A DNA stretch of 42,594 nt from Oscillospiraceae bacterium (GCA_902780565.1 CACZGD010000009.1:1-42594), one strand, 5' to 3'; positions 17,579-26,404 are shown, counted from the first letter of the stretch. Notes: generated by a model from the letters alone, not told the origin. Translations and numbers: made by a program.

Positions 17579-19812
17579 CCAAGGCGCGTTCGCTGCTTTC
17601 GGGCGTGAAGACCCATTGGAAGACCCCGGCGGCGGGGCGGTATATGCCGTATCGGGAGATCTTTTCGCTGTCCTTCGGCGGCATCGGCGTGCGCATGATC
17701 GTATACTGCGTATCGCAGATGATCCTGGCCGCGAACAACGCGCTGATCGGCAATACCATCGGCATCCCGCCGCGCACGCTGTATCTGCTGTATCTGCTGG
17801 GCGTCCTCTCGTCCTTCCCGCTCACGGGGCTCCGGGCGAAAATGATCGATAACACCCGCTCCATGAAGGGCAAATACCGCCCCTATCTGCTCACGATGGG
17901 CATTCCGACGGTCGCGCTCGGCGCGGCGTTCGTCTGGATGCCCTATGACCGCATGACGCTGTCCGCCAAGTGCGTCACGGTGCTGCTGTTCAATATCGGG
18001 TTCCAGTTTTTCTATAACTTCTTCAACGATTCCTATGACTCGCTGATCAACGTCCTGTCGCCGAATTCCATTGAGCGGTCGGACGTGCTGTCGGTCCGCA
18101 GCGTGGTCGAAAACCTGTCCCCGTCCGTGATCAACATCGTCTTCCCGCTGCTGGCGAAGGCGGTCACGGGGCAGGATACGCTGTTCGACCTCAGAATCTA
18201 CCGCTTTTTGTTCCCGCCGATTTTGCTGCTGGGGTTCGTGATCTCCCTGCCGGTCTATTTCGGGACGAAGGAAAAGATCGTGCGGGCGAAAACGCACGTG
18301 ATCGCGGTCGGGTTCTTTGACGCGCTCCGGGCCGTGGCGCGGAACAAATACTTCTGGATCATCTCCCTTGCCGGGTGGCTGGGCTTTCTGGAGGGCGCGT
18401 TCAACGAGATCCTGCGCTGGATGTATCACTATCAGGGCGCGGCAACGGCGGGGCAGTACGCCGTGATCACCGCGATCGCGGGCAACGCCAGCTTCTGGCC
18501 GAATCTGGTCGCGCCGTTCCTGATCCGCAAATACGGCAAAAAGAAGATCCTGATCGGCACGAACCTGCTGAATATCTTCTTCATCGCCTGCATGCTGCCG
18601 GTCGTGCGCCTGACGGGCACGCCCGGCGCGATCTGGCTGCTGCTGTTTTTCACCTTCGTCAACCAGTTCATCTCGTCCCTCGGGCACCTGCTGGGGCCGA
18701 GCGTGAACGCGGATATCCGGGACTACCAGCAATACGTCGGGGGCGAGCGCATCGACGGTATGTTCGCCGCCGTGGGGCTCATCGGCAGCCTGATCAGCAT
18801 GGGCACCGGCTACGTGCTGCCCGCGATCTATGAGCGTGTGGGCCTCAACGCCGCCACCGCCGTCTCCCTCGGCTACGCGGCGGATAACGTCTACGACGTG
18901 CTGTATGACCGCAATTATTTCGTCAGCATCTGCAGCGTGCTGATTCTGGCGTCCGTGGTCGGCGCGGCGCTGAATGTGATCCCCTATTTCTTCTACGACC
19001 TGTCCGAAACGAAGCAGCGCGCCATGGTGCGCATCCTTGCGCTGCGCGCCGCCGCCGAGGACGCGGCCGCCGGGACCCTGACGGACGAAACGCGCGAACG
19101 GGCGCGGGCGGACCTTGCCGCAGCCGCCGCCGCTGCGGGGGAAGGCTCCCGGCTCCCGGCGCTGGCGGCGGCGCTGAAGACGGAAACGGACCGCGAAAAA
19201 CGCGCGGCCCTGCGGGCGCAGCTTCCCGTTGCCCGCAAACAGGCGGCTGCCGCCGAGGAAGCGGGCCTTGTACTCGCCGAGCTGCAGGCGGACCGGACGG
19301 ACGCGGGGAAGCTGCTTGCCGCCGCCTATCGGGACGTTGCCGAGGCGGGCGTGCGGGACTATCTCGCCCTCGATCTGCCGACGAAGGCGGAGGCGAAGGC
19401 CTTGCCGCATGCAACGGCGCCCGAGCGGCAGGCGCGGCGCGCGCTGCTGCGCTTTGCGTCCGAGGTACGCCTTGCGGGGCGGACCCGCGACCGGTATTAC
19501 CCGAACGGAATCGAGCCGTTTAACGAGGCCGCCCTCAATGCGGCGTTCGAGAACGCGGACCGGCTGGAGACGCGGCTGAACGCGCTTTCCGCCGAGCTGA
19601 AACGCCTGAAGGCGGAGGGGGACAAGGCGGGCGCAGCCATCCGGGCAGACGCGCTGCGGGAGACGAAACGCGAACAGACCGAGACCGAACGGGAGATCCG
19701 CAGCCGCTCCGCCGCCTACGCCCGCTACCGCCGCGTGGCGGGACCGTATCTGGACGCGTGCCGCCTGCGCGACCGCCGGAGCTTCTATGAAACGCTCACG
19801 GCGAATAGCTGA
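17572..19812 (+). CDS. GPH-type MFS transporter with long charged C-terminal extension
   Basis: The 746-residue product has a transporter core (about 1-485) with about 12 hydrophobic segments. It contains a GPH-like first loop (GLRAKMIDNTRSMKGKYRPYL) and a late loop (SVNADIRDYQQYVGGERIDGMF) at the position of the family's D-Y-T-G-R motif. The remaining 260 residues are Ala/Arg/Glu-rich and predicted helical or coiled coil, which is unusual because family members are normally 450-500 residues. Part of it (DRYYPNGIEPFNEAALNAAF) looks folded rather than filler. It shares an operon and a 7-bp overlap with the GH30 gene, so it probably imports that enzyme's substrate. Confidence 0.82.
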   Translation: MLTKARSLLSGVKTHWKTPAAGRYMPYREIFSLSFGGIGVRMIVYCVSQMILAANNALIGNTIGIPPRTLYLLYLLGVLSSFPLTGLRAKMIDNTRSMKGKYRPYLLTMGIPTVALGAAFVWMPYDRMTLSAKCVTVLLFNIGFQFFYNFFNDSYDSLINVLSPNSIERSDVLSVRSVVENLSPSVINIVFPLLAKAVTGQDTLFDLRIYRFLFPPILLLGFVISLPVYFGTKEKIVRAKTHVIAVGFFDALRAVARNKYFWIISLAGWLGFLEGAFNEILRWMYHYQGAATAGQYAVITAIAGNASFWPNLVAPFLIRKYGKKKILIGTNLLNIFFIACMLPVVRLTGTPGAIWLLLFFTFVNQFISSLGHLLGPSVNADIRDYQQYVGGERIDGMFAAVGLIGSLISMGTGYVLPAIYERVGLNAATAVSLGYAADNVYDVLYDRNYFVSICSVLILASVVGAALNVIPYFFYDLSETKQRAMVRILALRAAAEDAAAGTLTDETRERARADLAAAAAAAGEGSRLPALAAALKTETDREKRAALRAQLPVARKQAAAAEEAGLVLAELQADRTDAGKLLAAAYRDVAEAGVRDYLALDLPTKAEAKALPHATAPERQARRALLRFASEVRLAGRTRDRYYPNGIEPFNEAALNAAFENADRLETRLNALSAELKRLKAEGDKAGAAIRADALRETKREQTETEREIRSRSAAYARYRRVAGPYLDACRLRDRRSFYETLTANS

Positions 19813-19878
19813 CCGGCGAAATTGTTTCAAATTGTGAAAGAAATCGCGGCAATCCGGGGGACGGGCGCGAATTCGCTC

Positions 19879-19907
19879 TTGCGTTTTACGGAAAAACCTG
19901 CTATACT
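19879..19907 (+). promoter_or_regulatory. Promoter of the zinc-ribbon/acidic-tail gene
   Basis: -35 TTGCGT (19879-19884), 17-bp spacer, -10 TATACT (19902-19907) with an upstream TGC (extended -10). Confidence 0.72.
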
Positions 19908-19942
19908 TGACTAAATACAAGTATTTTGGGGGAGGTTCCCTT

Positions 19943-20797
19943 ATGATCTGTGCTTTTTGCGGCAAACCCATTCCCGAGGGGCAGACGGTCTGCCCCGGCT
20001 GCGGCATGCCCGCCACGTCCGTTGCGGATCTGAACGCCGCCGCGCCCATCCCGGAGCCTGCGCCGACCCCCGCGCCGGAAGCCCCGCTCCCGTTCGCGGC
20101 GGAGCAGCCGGTCGAAGCGCCGGTCCCCGCGCAAGCGGAGGAGGAGAGCCCCGCCCCGGCTGCGGAGCCTGTGACCGAGGTCAATTCGCCGACCGAAAAG
20201 CTGTCGCCGCCCCGCCCCGCAGGACCGCTGTTCCAGGAGGTCCCGCTGCCGCCCGCGCCCGCGCCCGCTGCGGCGCCGCAGGGCGAATGGGCAAAGCGCG
20301 GTCAAAAACAAAGCGCCGCGCCGTCCCCCGCGCCGAAGCAGGGCGGGGATAAAAAGCGGCTGCTGCTGATCGTCGCCGCCGCTGCCGTGGTGCTGCTGGT
20401 GCTGATCGGCGTGCTGATTTTTGCGCTGTCCGGTGATAAGCCGCCCGAGGACGATCCGACCGAGGTCCCGGGCGAGAGCGTGAGCGCCTCCGAAGAAGCG
20501 ACAAGCGAACAGAGCTCGACGGATTATGTAACGGACGCGGAGTCCACCACCGCGGCAGAGGGCGGACAGGATACGAACGCAGAAGATCCTTCCACGATCG
20601 GACCGCAGGAGAATGAGGTGCATGACGACCGCGAGAACAGTACCGTGGAGTCTGTCGACGACGGGAATGACGAAGCCGGCGGCGAGAACCGGAATGAAGG
20701 CGGCGAGGACGACGCTGCCGAGATCCCGGAAACGAAGGGCGTCGTAGAGTCTACGACCGCGGACGCCGAGATTCCCGAATCAAAGCCCGTGGCGTAA
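19943..20797 (+). CDS. Zinc-ribbon, single-TM protein with acidic extracellular tail
   Basis: The 284-residue product has a zinc ribbon (C3, C6, C17, C20), an Ala/Pro-rich linker (about 33-135), a Lys-Lys-Arg stop-transfer stretch, and one transmembrane helix (about 139-162). A low-complexity acidic Ser/Thr/Glu tail of about 120 residues follows with no recognised fold. It has the same layout as the proteins at 1601 and 14350, but with nothing but a disordered tail outside. The start at 19943 is chosen because GGGGGAGG lies 7-9 bp upstream. An in-frame start at 19907 falls in the promoter. Function unknown. Confidence 0.78.
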   Translation: MICAFCGKPIPEGQTVCPGCGMPATSVADLNAAAPIPEPAPTPAPEAPLPFAAEQPVEAPVPAQAEEESPAPAAEPVTEVNSPTEKLSPPRPAGPLFQEVPLPPAPAPAAAPQGEWAKRGQKQSAAPSPAPKQGGDKKRLLLIVAAAAVVLLVLIGVLIFALSGDKPPEDDPTEVPGESVSASEEATSEQSSTDYVTDAESTTAAEGGQDTNAEDPSTIGPQENEVHDDRENSTVESVDDGNDEAGGENRNEGGEDDAAEIPETKGVVESTTADAEIPESKPVA

Positions 20798-20811
20798 CGT
20801 AATAAAAGCAA

Positions 20812-20851
20812 AAGACCCCCGATCATGACCGGATCGGGGGTCTTGTTCTAT
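20812..20851. terminator. Bidirectional terminator between convergent genes
   Basis: A 13-bp stem (20812-20824 with 20832-20844, core GACCCCCGATC/GATCGGGGGTC) has a 7-nt loop. It is T-rich on the plus side (TTGTTCT) and on the minus side (TTTTGCTTTTATT). It serves the zinc-ribbon gene and the phosphatase gene. Confidence 0.85.
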
Positions 20852-20878
20852 GATTGTCGGTCGCAACGCCGGGCTGCG

Positions 20879-21598
20879 TTAATGGCGGGTATCGTCTGTA
20901 AAGCATTCGCAGAACCGGGCGGCGAAGGCTGGTTCCTCCCCGGCTGCCCACAGGTGGCCGATATCCCCGAACTGCAGGGCGGTGAACTGCGCGATCCCCT
21001 GCTCGCGCTCCTCGGTGACCAGATGCGTCACGGAGGTGGTCAGCGCCCGGAAGCTGTGCCAGATGATCATGGGCGAGACTGAAAACAGGTGTGAGAGGAT
21101 CACGCCCTCCACCCCGAAGTGGCAGAACAGGACGATGGCGTCGGCGTTCGGGCGGACGGCGCGGAACAGGCGTCCCTCGTGGACGTAGCCGTGCTTTTCG
21201 AGCAGCGCGTCCAGCCCAGCCGTGACCCATTCGTATTGCTCGCGTACGTTGCTGCCCTGCATCAGCGGCGCGTCCATCCATTTGTCGTAGCTGTAATAGT
21301 CATCGACGGCGGTCCAGTAGGCGGGCATACGGTCCCAGCAGCAGGAATGTCCGCTTTCGGGATTCGGCACGCGCCCCTCAAACTCCCGCAGCCAGGGCAG
21401 GGTCTCGGCGGTGCGGCCCGTCTTTTCGAGCGTGTAGGAGGCGGTCTTCTGCGCCCTGCCCAGGGGCGAGCAGTAAAAGGCGGCAACGTCAAGCCGCGAC
21501 AGCCTGTCCGCCAGCAGCTTTGCCTCGATTTCTCCCTTCGGCGTCAGGGAATCATGCGCGTAATCCGGGTCGCCGTGCCGGACGATGTAAATATGCAT
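20879..21598 (-). CDS. Histidine phosphatase family protein
   Basis: The 239-residue product belongs to the phosphoglycerate mutase-like histidine phosphatase superfamily. The catalytic RHG motif is at the start (MHIYIVRHGDPDY). A second conserved arginine is in YCSPLGRAQKTA, an acidic residue in WLREFEG, and the second histidine in LFCHFGVEGVIL. The substrate is unknown. These enzymes act on sugar phosphates, nucleotides or other phosphomonoesters. It lies 31 bp downstream of a GPH transporter and has a strong AAAGGAGG site, so the two form an operon, which fits a role with imported sugars. Confidence 0.87.
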   Translation of the reverse strand: MHIYIVRHGDPDYAHDSLTPKGEIEAKLLADRLSRLDVAAFYCSPLGRAQKTASYTLEKTGRTAETLPWLREFEGRVPNPESGHSCCWDRMPAYWTAVDDYYSYDKWMDAPLMQGSNVREQYEWVTAGLDALLEKHGYVHEGRLFRAVRPNADAIVLFCHFGVEGVILSHLFSVSPMIIWHSFRALTTSVTHLVTEEREQGIAQFTALQFGDIGHLWAAGEEPAFAARFCECFTDDTRH

Positions 21599-21629
21599 AA
21601 GGGGCCTCCTTTGATTTCCCTTTTCGTTT

Positions 21630-23153
21630 TTAATTTTTCACTTTTTCAGGTTCCTGTTCGGCGCTTTTCGGGATCTCGTTTTGCGCCGCCCGGCGCTTCA
21701 TGATCTCCTGCATCATCTCCCGGTGACCTTTTCCGGTGATGTTATAGAAATGGATCGGGAGCAGCATCAGCAGCCAGCCGAGGATGGGCACGGCGGTGGT
21801 CATCAGGAACAGCGCCCAGCGGGTGGGCGTGTTCTGCACGACGGAGATCTTGGTCTCGGCTTTTTCGTGCTCCACGTATTTGGTCAGGCCCAAAATCCAC
21901 AGCGCGGCGGAGGAGGAGAGCGTGCCTTCTAGCTTGCCTGTGAAGGACATGATGGACAGCATGGTGCCCTCCACCCGTTTGCCGGAGCGGTATTCCACGT
22001 AGTCCACGGTCTCGGCTTCCATTTCCTTCTGCATCAGGTTCTTGAACTCCAGCGGGATGGTCGCCAGCATCGTGAACGCCACGACCAGAATGCCCGTGAA
22101 CAGGGAGACGGGCTGATCGGCAGGCTTGTTCATCACGCCCGGGAAGGTGGTGAGCCCGAACAGGGCGTTGACGATCGCGCCGACCACGCAGCACGCCTGA
22201 TAAAAGCGGCGGGAATCCGCCTTTTCGCCGAGCTTTTCCACGATCAGCGGGACGATCAGCGCCGCCAGCACGCTGCCGGGGGCCTTGGCGATATCGATAA
22301 AGCCGTTGAAGCGCGGCGCGTAGAGGGAGTCGTAGGTGAAATAGAAGGAGACCTGCTCCGGGATCTTGATCAGGATGAAGATCACGTTGCCGAGGAACAG
22401 CATGAACAGCGGGCGGTTCGAGATCAGCAGCCGCAGGCATTCCTTCAGCCCCGGCGTTTCCTCATGGTGCTCCAGCCGTTCGCGCGTGTTGCGGAAGGTC
22501 AGCCGCGTGAGCAGGATCACGAACGCCGCGCTTGCCACGGCGGCGGTCAGGTACGCTTTATCGAGGTGGTCCCTGAAATAGGGGAGCCACGCGGCAAAGG
22601 CGACGAGCCCGGTCGGGATCGCGCCCAGGATCATGCGCCCGATCGCGGAAATGCCGTACAGCTTCGTGCGCTCGGTCCCGTTCGGGGTCATGGAGAACGC
22701 CAGCGCCCCCATCGGCACGTCGAAGGCCGTGTAGGTCACGTCCAGCCCCACGAAGGCGAACACCGTGAGCGCGAGCTTGAGCCCATAGGACAGCGAGTCG
22801 CTGCCGATGAAGAACAGCAGGATGAACAGCGCCACGAAATACGGCGCGAACTTGATGTACGGGCGCATTTTGCCGTACCTCGTGCGGGTCTTATCCACCA
22901 GCACGCCCATGATCGGGTCGTTGATCGCATCGAAGATCCCGCAGCACAGCCGGATCACGGAGGCGTGCGTCATATTGATGTTCAGCACGTTCGTGATGAA
23001 GTAGTTCACGTACTTCGAGGCGGTCATGCTGGTGGTCATGCCCTGCGCGCCGCGCCCGGCGGCGTAGGAGAGCGCTTCCTTCCAATTGATATAGGTCTCG
23101 TCCACGCTGTTCGGGACGATCTTGCGCGAGAGAAATTCTTTCGGCGTCACCAT
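21630..23153 (-). CDS. GPH-family MFS transporter
   Basis: The 507-residue polytopic protein has GPH-type motifs: NDPIMGVLVDKTRTRYGKMRPYI after the second helix, and ETVDYVEYRSGKRVEGTM in the central loop. The frame is open 57 codons further upstream, but the ATG at 23153 has AAGGGAGG at the right distance and lies just after a good promoter. It is transcribed with the histidine phosphatase gene. The C-terminal tail is charged. Substrate unknown. Confidence 0.88.
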   Translation of the reverse strand: MVTPKEFLSRKIVPNSVDETYINWKEALSYAAGRGAQGMTTSMTASKYVNYFITNVLNINMTHASVIRLCCGIFDAINDPIMGVLVDKTRTRYGKMRPYIKFAPYFVALFILLFFIGSDSLSYGLKLALTVFAFVGLDVTYTAFDVPMGALAFSMTPNGTERTKLYGISAIGRMILGAIPTGLVAFAAWLPYFRDHLDKAYLTAAVASAAFVILLTRLTFRNTRERLEHHEETPGLKECLRLLISNRPLFMLFLGNVIFILIKIPEQVSFYFTYDSLYAPRFNGFIDIAKAPGSVLAALIVPLIVEKLGEKADSRRFYQACCVVGAIVNALFGLTTFPGVMNKPADQPVSLFTGILVVAFTMLATIPLEFKNLMQKEMEAETVDYVEYRSGKRVEGTMLSIMSFTGKLEGTLSSSAALWILGLTKYVEHEKAETKISVVQNTPTRWALFLMTTAVPILGWLLMLLPIHFYNITGKGHREMMQEIMKRRAAQNEIPKSAEQEPEKVKN

Positions 23154-23175
23154 AAACAGTCCTCCCTTTTCTTCA

Positions 23176-23204
23176 TTATAAGCGAAGCCGCGTAAAAAAT
23201 CAAG
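23176..23204 (-). promoter_or_regulatory. Promoter of the transporter-phosphatase operon
   Basis: Minus strand: -35 TTGATT (23199-23204), 17-bp spacer, consensus -10 TATAAT (23176-23181). It is back to back with the promoter of the macro-domain gene. Confidence 0.75.
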
Positions 23205-23244
23205 CCCGGACGCGCCGTCGGCGCAAAGTCGGCGGAATTGTCTC

Positions 23245-23273
23245 TTGCATTTGACACGCGGAAATGCTATCAT
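23245..23273 (+). promoter_or_regulatory. Promoter of the macro-domain gene
   Basis: -35 TTGCAT (23245-23250), 17-bp spacer, -10 TATCAT (23268-23273) with an upstream TGC. The TTGACA at 23251 is only 11 bp from this -10 and is probably not the -35. The motif TTGCATTTGAC is the same as at 14286. Confidence 0.7.
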
Positions 23274-23317
23274 AAAACCGAAACAAAAAAGCATTTCAGA
23301 AAGGCAGGTGCGTGAAA

Positions 23318-24847
23318 ATGCCATTCCGGATCGTCAGGGAGGATATCGTCCGGATGCAGACGGACGCGATCGTCTGTCCCACGGACGCCGCGCTGTCCGG
23401 CGACGGCGGCACGGACGCACGCATTCGCGCGGCAGCGGGTCCCGCGCTCCTTCGGGCGCGCCGGGCGCTCGGCGACTGCGCACCGGGGGACGCGAAGCTC
23501 ACGCCCGGATTTCAGCTTCCCGCAAAATATGTGATCCACACTGTGGGACCCGTCTGGCAGGGCGGCGAAAACGGCGAGGAGGAGACGCTGCGCCGGTGCT
23601 ACCGCAGCGCGCTGGCGCTTGCCGTGGAGGCGGACTGCGCCTCGATCGCGTTTCCGCTGATCGCCGCCGGTTCCTTCGGCTACCCGCGGCAGGCGGCCTT
23701 CAACGTGGCAACCGAGGAGATCGAGGCGTTTCTGCAGACGCACGAGCTGCAGGTCACGCTGGCTGTTTACGACCGGGAGACTGTGGACGTGGTCGCCGGG
23801 CGTTTCCCCGATCTGAAAGCGTTTATTGACGACCGTTACGTCCGGCAGCAGCGCGAGCAGACGCCGAACGCGCAGAGTCAATCCCTGCGGGCGACGCATC
23901 GCACCCCGGCGCAGCCGGAAACGCAACCGACGCAAACGCTGTTCGACGGCGACGCGGACGCGCCCGCCTTCGGCAGGGAGCGGACCTGCATTTTCTGCGG
24001 GGCAACGGTTCCCACCGGCTTCCTGTTCTGTCCCAGGTGCGGCGTGCGGCTTGCCGACCCCGCGAAGCCCATGCCGCAGGATATCCCGTATCCCATGCAG
24101 CCGGACGCGGAAGCCATGCCGCAGGATATCCCGTATCCCATGCAGCCGGACGCGGAAGCCATGCCGCAGGACATCCCGCACCCCATGCGCCCGGACGCGG
24201 AAGCCATGCCGCAGAACATCCCGTATCCGATGACGCCGTCGCCGTCTGCCATGCCGTCCGACGTGCCGCGTCCCATGCGCCCGTCGCCGGTACCGATGCC
24301 GGACAGCGACGAGCTGCGCCGTCCCGAAAAGCGCCGCCGACCCGTTTTCGGGTCCAAAAAAGCGCAGACCGCGCCGCTGCCCGCCCCATGCGCGGTCACG
24401 GCGCCGGAGCCGCAGGAGGATGCGTCTGCGCCCATGCCGGCGATACAGGAACAGGTCGTCCGGTCTGTCGCTTCCGCAATCCCCGGCACCCTGCCGCTGC
24501 CGCCGCGGGACGAGAGCTTTTCCGAAATGCTGCTGCGCCTGATCGACGAGCGCGGACTCACGGACGCCGCGGTCTATAAAAAGGCGAACGTGGACCGGCG
24601 GCTGTTTTCCAAGATCCGGTCCAATCCCCATTACCGTCCCACCAAGCCCACGGCCGTCGCCTTCGCGGTGGCGCTGGAGCTGAGTCCGGACGAAACGCGC
24701 GAGCTGCTGATGAAGGCGGGCTACGCGCTGTCGCATTCCTTTTTGTTTGATATCATCATCGAATATTTCATCACGCGTGGGAACTACAACGTCTTTGAGA
24801 TCAACGAAGCGCTGTTCTCCTACGATCAGACGCTGCTGGGCGCCTGA
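23318..24847 (+). CDS. Macro-domain protein with central zinc ribbon, Pro/Met repeats and C-terminal helical domain
   Basis: The 509-residue product opens with a macro domain (about 1-170; VIHTVGPVWQGG, IAFPLIAAGSFGYP), a fold that binds or removes ADP-ribose. The first binding loop, normally VNxAN with a GGGGxD stretch, reads VCPTDAALSGDGGTD, so the usual asparagines are missing and hydrolysis is doubtful. A zinc ribbon follows (C224, C227, C238, C241), then 15-residue repeats (about 252-325). The C-terminal helical domain (about 395-509; ERGLTDAAVYKKANVDRRLFSKIRSN) resembles the helix-turn-helix-like domain often joined to macro domains in Firmicutes. A GTG at 23312 is an alternative start. 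The next transporter gene begins 14 bp after the stop, with AAAGGAG between. Confidence 0.8.
   Translation: MPFRIVREDIVRMQTDAIVCPTDAALSGDGGTDARIRAAAGPALLRARRALGDCAPGDAKLTPGFQLPAKYVIHTVGPVWQGGENGEEETLRRCYRSALALAVEADCASIAFPLIAAGSFGYPRQAAFNVATEEIEAFLQTHELQVTLAVYDRETVDVVAGRFPDLKAFIDDRYVRQQREQTPNAQSQSLRATHRTPAQPETQPTQTLFDGDADAPAFGRERTCIFCGATVPTGFLFCPRCGVRLADPAKPMPQDIPYPMQPDAEAMPQDIPYPMQPDAEAMPQDIPHPMRPDAEAMPQNIPYPMTPSPSAMPSDVPRPMRPSPVPMPDSDELRRPEKRRRPVFGSKKAQTAPLPAPCAVTAPEPQEDASAPMPAIQEQVVRSVASAIPGTLPLPPRDESFSEMLLRLIDERGLTDAAVYKKANVDRRLFSKIRSNPHYRPTKPTAVAFAVALELSPDETRELLMKAGYALSHSFLFDIIIEYFITRGNYNVFEINEALFSYDQTLLGA
24071..24292 (+). repeat. 45-bp tandem repeat inside the macro-domain gene
   Basis: Four full 45-bp units begin at 24071, 24116, 24161 and 24206, with a fifth degenerate unit from 24251. 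Each encodes a version of MPQDIPYPMQPDAEA. The first two are nearly identical in DNA and later ones diverge (MPQNIPYPMTPSPSA, MPSDVPRPMRPSPV). They probably form a flexible linker. Confidence 0.85.
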
Positions 24848-24861
24848 GAAAGGAGCAGATC

Positions 24862-26343
24862 ATGGGCAAGAAACAAGCATCTGCCGCCGGTGCGTTCACG
24901 GGGCGGAAAAAGCTAGGCTACGCGTTCGGTATTGCGAGCGAGAGCCTGCTTTACAATATGTATTATACCTATTTCCTCACGTTCCTCGTGCAGGTGGTGA
25001 AGATCAGTCCGGAGTTCGCGGGCGTGGTGATCTTCATCTCCATCGCGTGGGACGCGATCACGGACCCGATCCTCGGCAATATTTCGGACCGCCCGGGCGT
25101 GAACAAACAAAAGCTGATGCTCAAAAGCCTGCTGCCCATGTGCGTGTTGTTCGTGCTGGCGTGGTCCACGCTCGGCAGCACCCTGTTTTCCGGCAGCGAA
25201 GCGCTGCGCATCGTGCTGTACACCGTGATCTCCATGGGGATCTGGCTGTTCTATACGATCTATACCATCCCGTATTACTCCGTGATCGCGGAGCTGACCG
25301 AGGACTATGACGAGCGCACGAAGATCCGCAGCGTGTCCTCCTTCATCAACGCCTTTTGTATCGGGCTCGGCAACATCTTGCCCGCGCTTGTGGACGTGAA
25401 GGGCGAGGGGATCAGCTTCCTGCACGTGGCGCTGCTCATCTCCGTCCTCGCGCTGGCGGCGGGCGCCGTTTGCTGCGTATCCCTCCGGGGCGTGTATCAG
25501 GTGCGGCAGCCGAAGCCCGGCGAGCACGTCTCCCGGGGGCTCGGCACCCGCGATACGCTGCGCTCCTTCGCCGAGATCCTGAAGCTGAAGCCCGTGAAAT
25601 GGTTCCTGCTGTTCGTGTTCTTCTTCCTGGCGGGCAACTCCATGCTGCAGTCGAACCTCTCCTATATGGTCGTGTATGCGATCGGCACGGAGTATAACGA
25701 CGGCATTGCGATCGTGATCGCGGTGCTGGTGGTCACGCTGGCCGCCACGGTCCCGCTGGTGACAAAGATCGCCGAAAAAACGGACCGCCGCACCACCTGC
25801 CTCATTTTCATCTCCGTTGCGGCGCTCGGCATGGTGATCCCGCGGCTGGTCGGCATGGACGTTTCCGTCGGCGAGTTCAAGGTCATGCTGGTCGTCATGC
25901 CCTTCCTGCTGGGGCTGGGGCTTTCCACCTTCTGGACCTTCTTCTATTCCATGAGCTACGATATCGTGGAGCTGGATGAGTTCGTGAACGGCAAAAACGG
26001 CGAGCGGCGCGAGAGCATCATCACCTCCTTCCCGCAGCTCGTGCAGAAGTTCGGTTCCGCCACGGGCATTCTGGCGCAGGGGCTGGTGCTGGGCGCTTAC
26101 GGCTACAACACCACCGCCGACTCGGGGTCCGATACCTTCGCCGTGATCACCGATAAGCACATCATCGACGGCATGGCAAACGTCTCCACGGTGATCCCCG
26201 CGGCGATCCTGGTCGTGTCGCTCGTGTTCCTGCTGCTGTATCCCTTCACCCGCAAGAATTACAACCGCCTGATGGAGCAGCTTCGCCTGAAGCGCGAGGG
26301 CAAGCCCTATTCCGCCGAGGGGCTGGAAAAGCTGGTCCGCTGA
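24862..26343 (+). CDS. GPH-family MFS transporter
   Basis: The 493-residue protein has about 12 membrane segments and GPH motifs: WDAITDPILGNISDRPG near the second helix, and a central loop (YDIVELDEFVNGKNGERRESII) at the place of the family's D-x2-Y-x3-T-G-x-R motif, though with different residues. Within the first 50 residues it has LGYAFGIASESLLYNMYYTYFLTFL, typical of the family. It is co-transcribed with the macro-domain gene. The substrate is not readable. Confidence 0.88.
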   Translation: MGKKQASAAGAFTGRKKLGYAFGIASESLLYNMYYTYFLTFLVQVVKISPEFAGVVIFISIAWDAITDPILGNISDRPGVNKQKLMLKSLLPMCVLFVLAWSTLGSTLFSGSEALRIVLYTVISMGIWLFYTIYTIPYYSVIAELTEDYDERTKIRSVSSFINAFCIGLGNILPALVDVKGEGISFLHVALLISVLALAAGAVCCVSLRGVYQVRQPKPGEHVSRGLGTRDTLRSFAEILKLKPVKWFLLFVFFFLAGNSMLQSNLSYMVVYAIGTEYNDGIAIVIAVLVVTLAATVPLVTKIAEKTDRRTTCLIFISVAALGMVIPRLVGMDVSVGEFKVMLVVMPFLLGLGLSTFWTFFYSMSYDIVELDEFVNGKNGERRESIITSFPQLVQKFGSATGILAQGLVLGAYGYNTTADSGSDTFAVITDKHIIDGMANVSTVIPAAILVVSLVFLLLYPFTRKNYNRLMEQLRLKREGKPYSAEGLEKLVR

Positions 26344-26404
26344 GCATCGGAAACCGCGGCGCAACGGAGATAAGGCTCCCGCAGCCAAAAAAACTGCATA
26401 ACGA

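Noticed and set aside
17302-20184. A 960-codon open frame on the minus strand across the GH30, transporter and zinc-ribbon genes
   Set aside because: It covers three well-supported plus-strand genes with their promoters and has Arg/His-rich low-complexity translation typical of a shadow frame.
23251-23273. TTGACA at 23251 as the -35 of the macro-domain gene
   Set aside because: It lies only 11 bp from the -10. TTGCAT at 23245 gives the 17-bp spacer seen at nearly all other promoters here.
23318-24847. DarT/DarG-like toxin-antitoxin pair, suggested by the macro domain
   Set aside because: No ADP-ribosyltransferase gene is adjacent. The neighbours are a sugar transporter on each side, and the macro active loop is altered.
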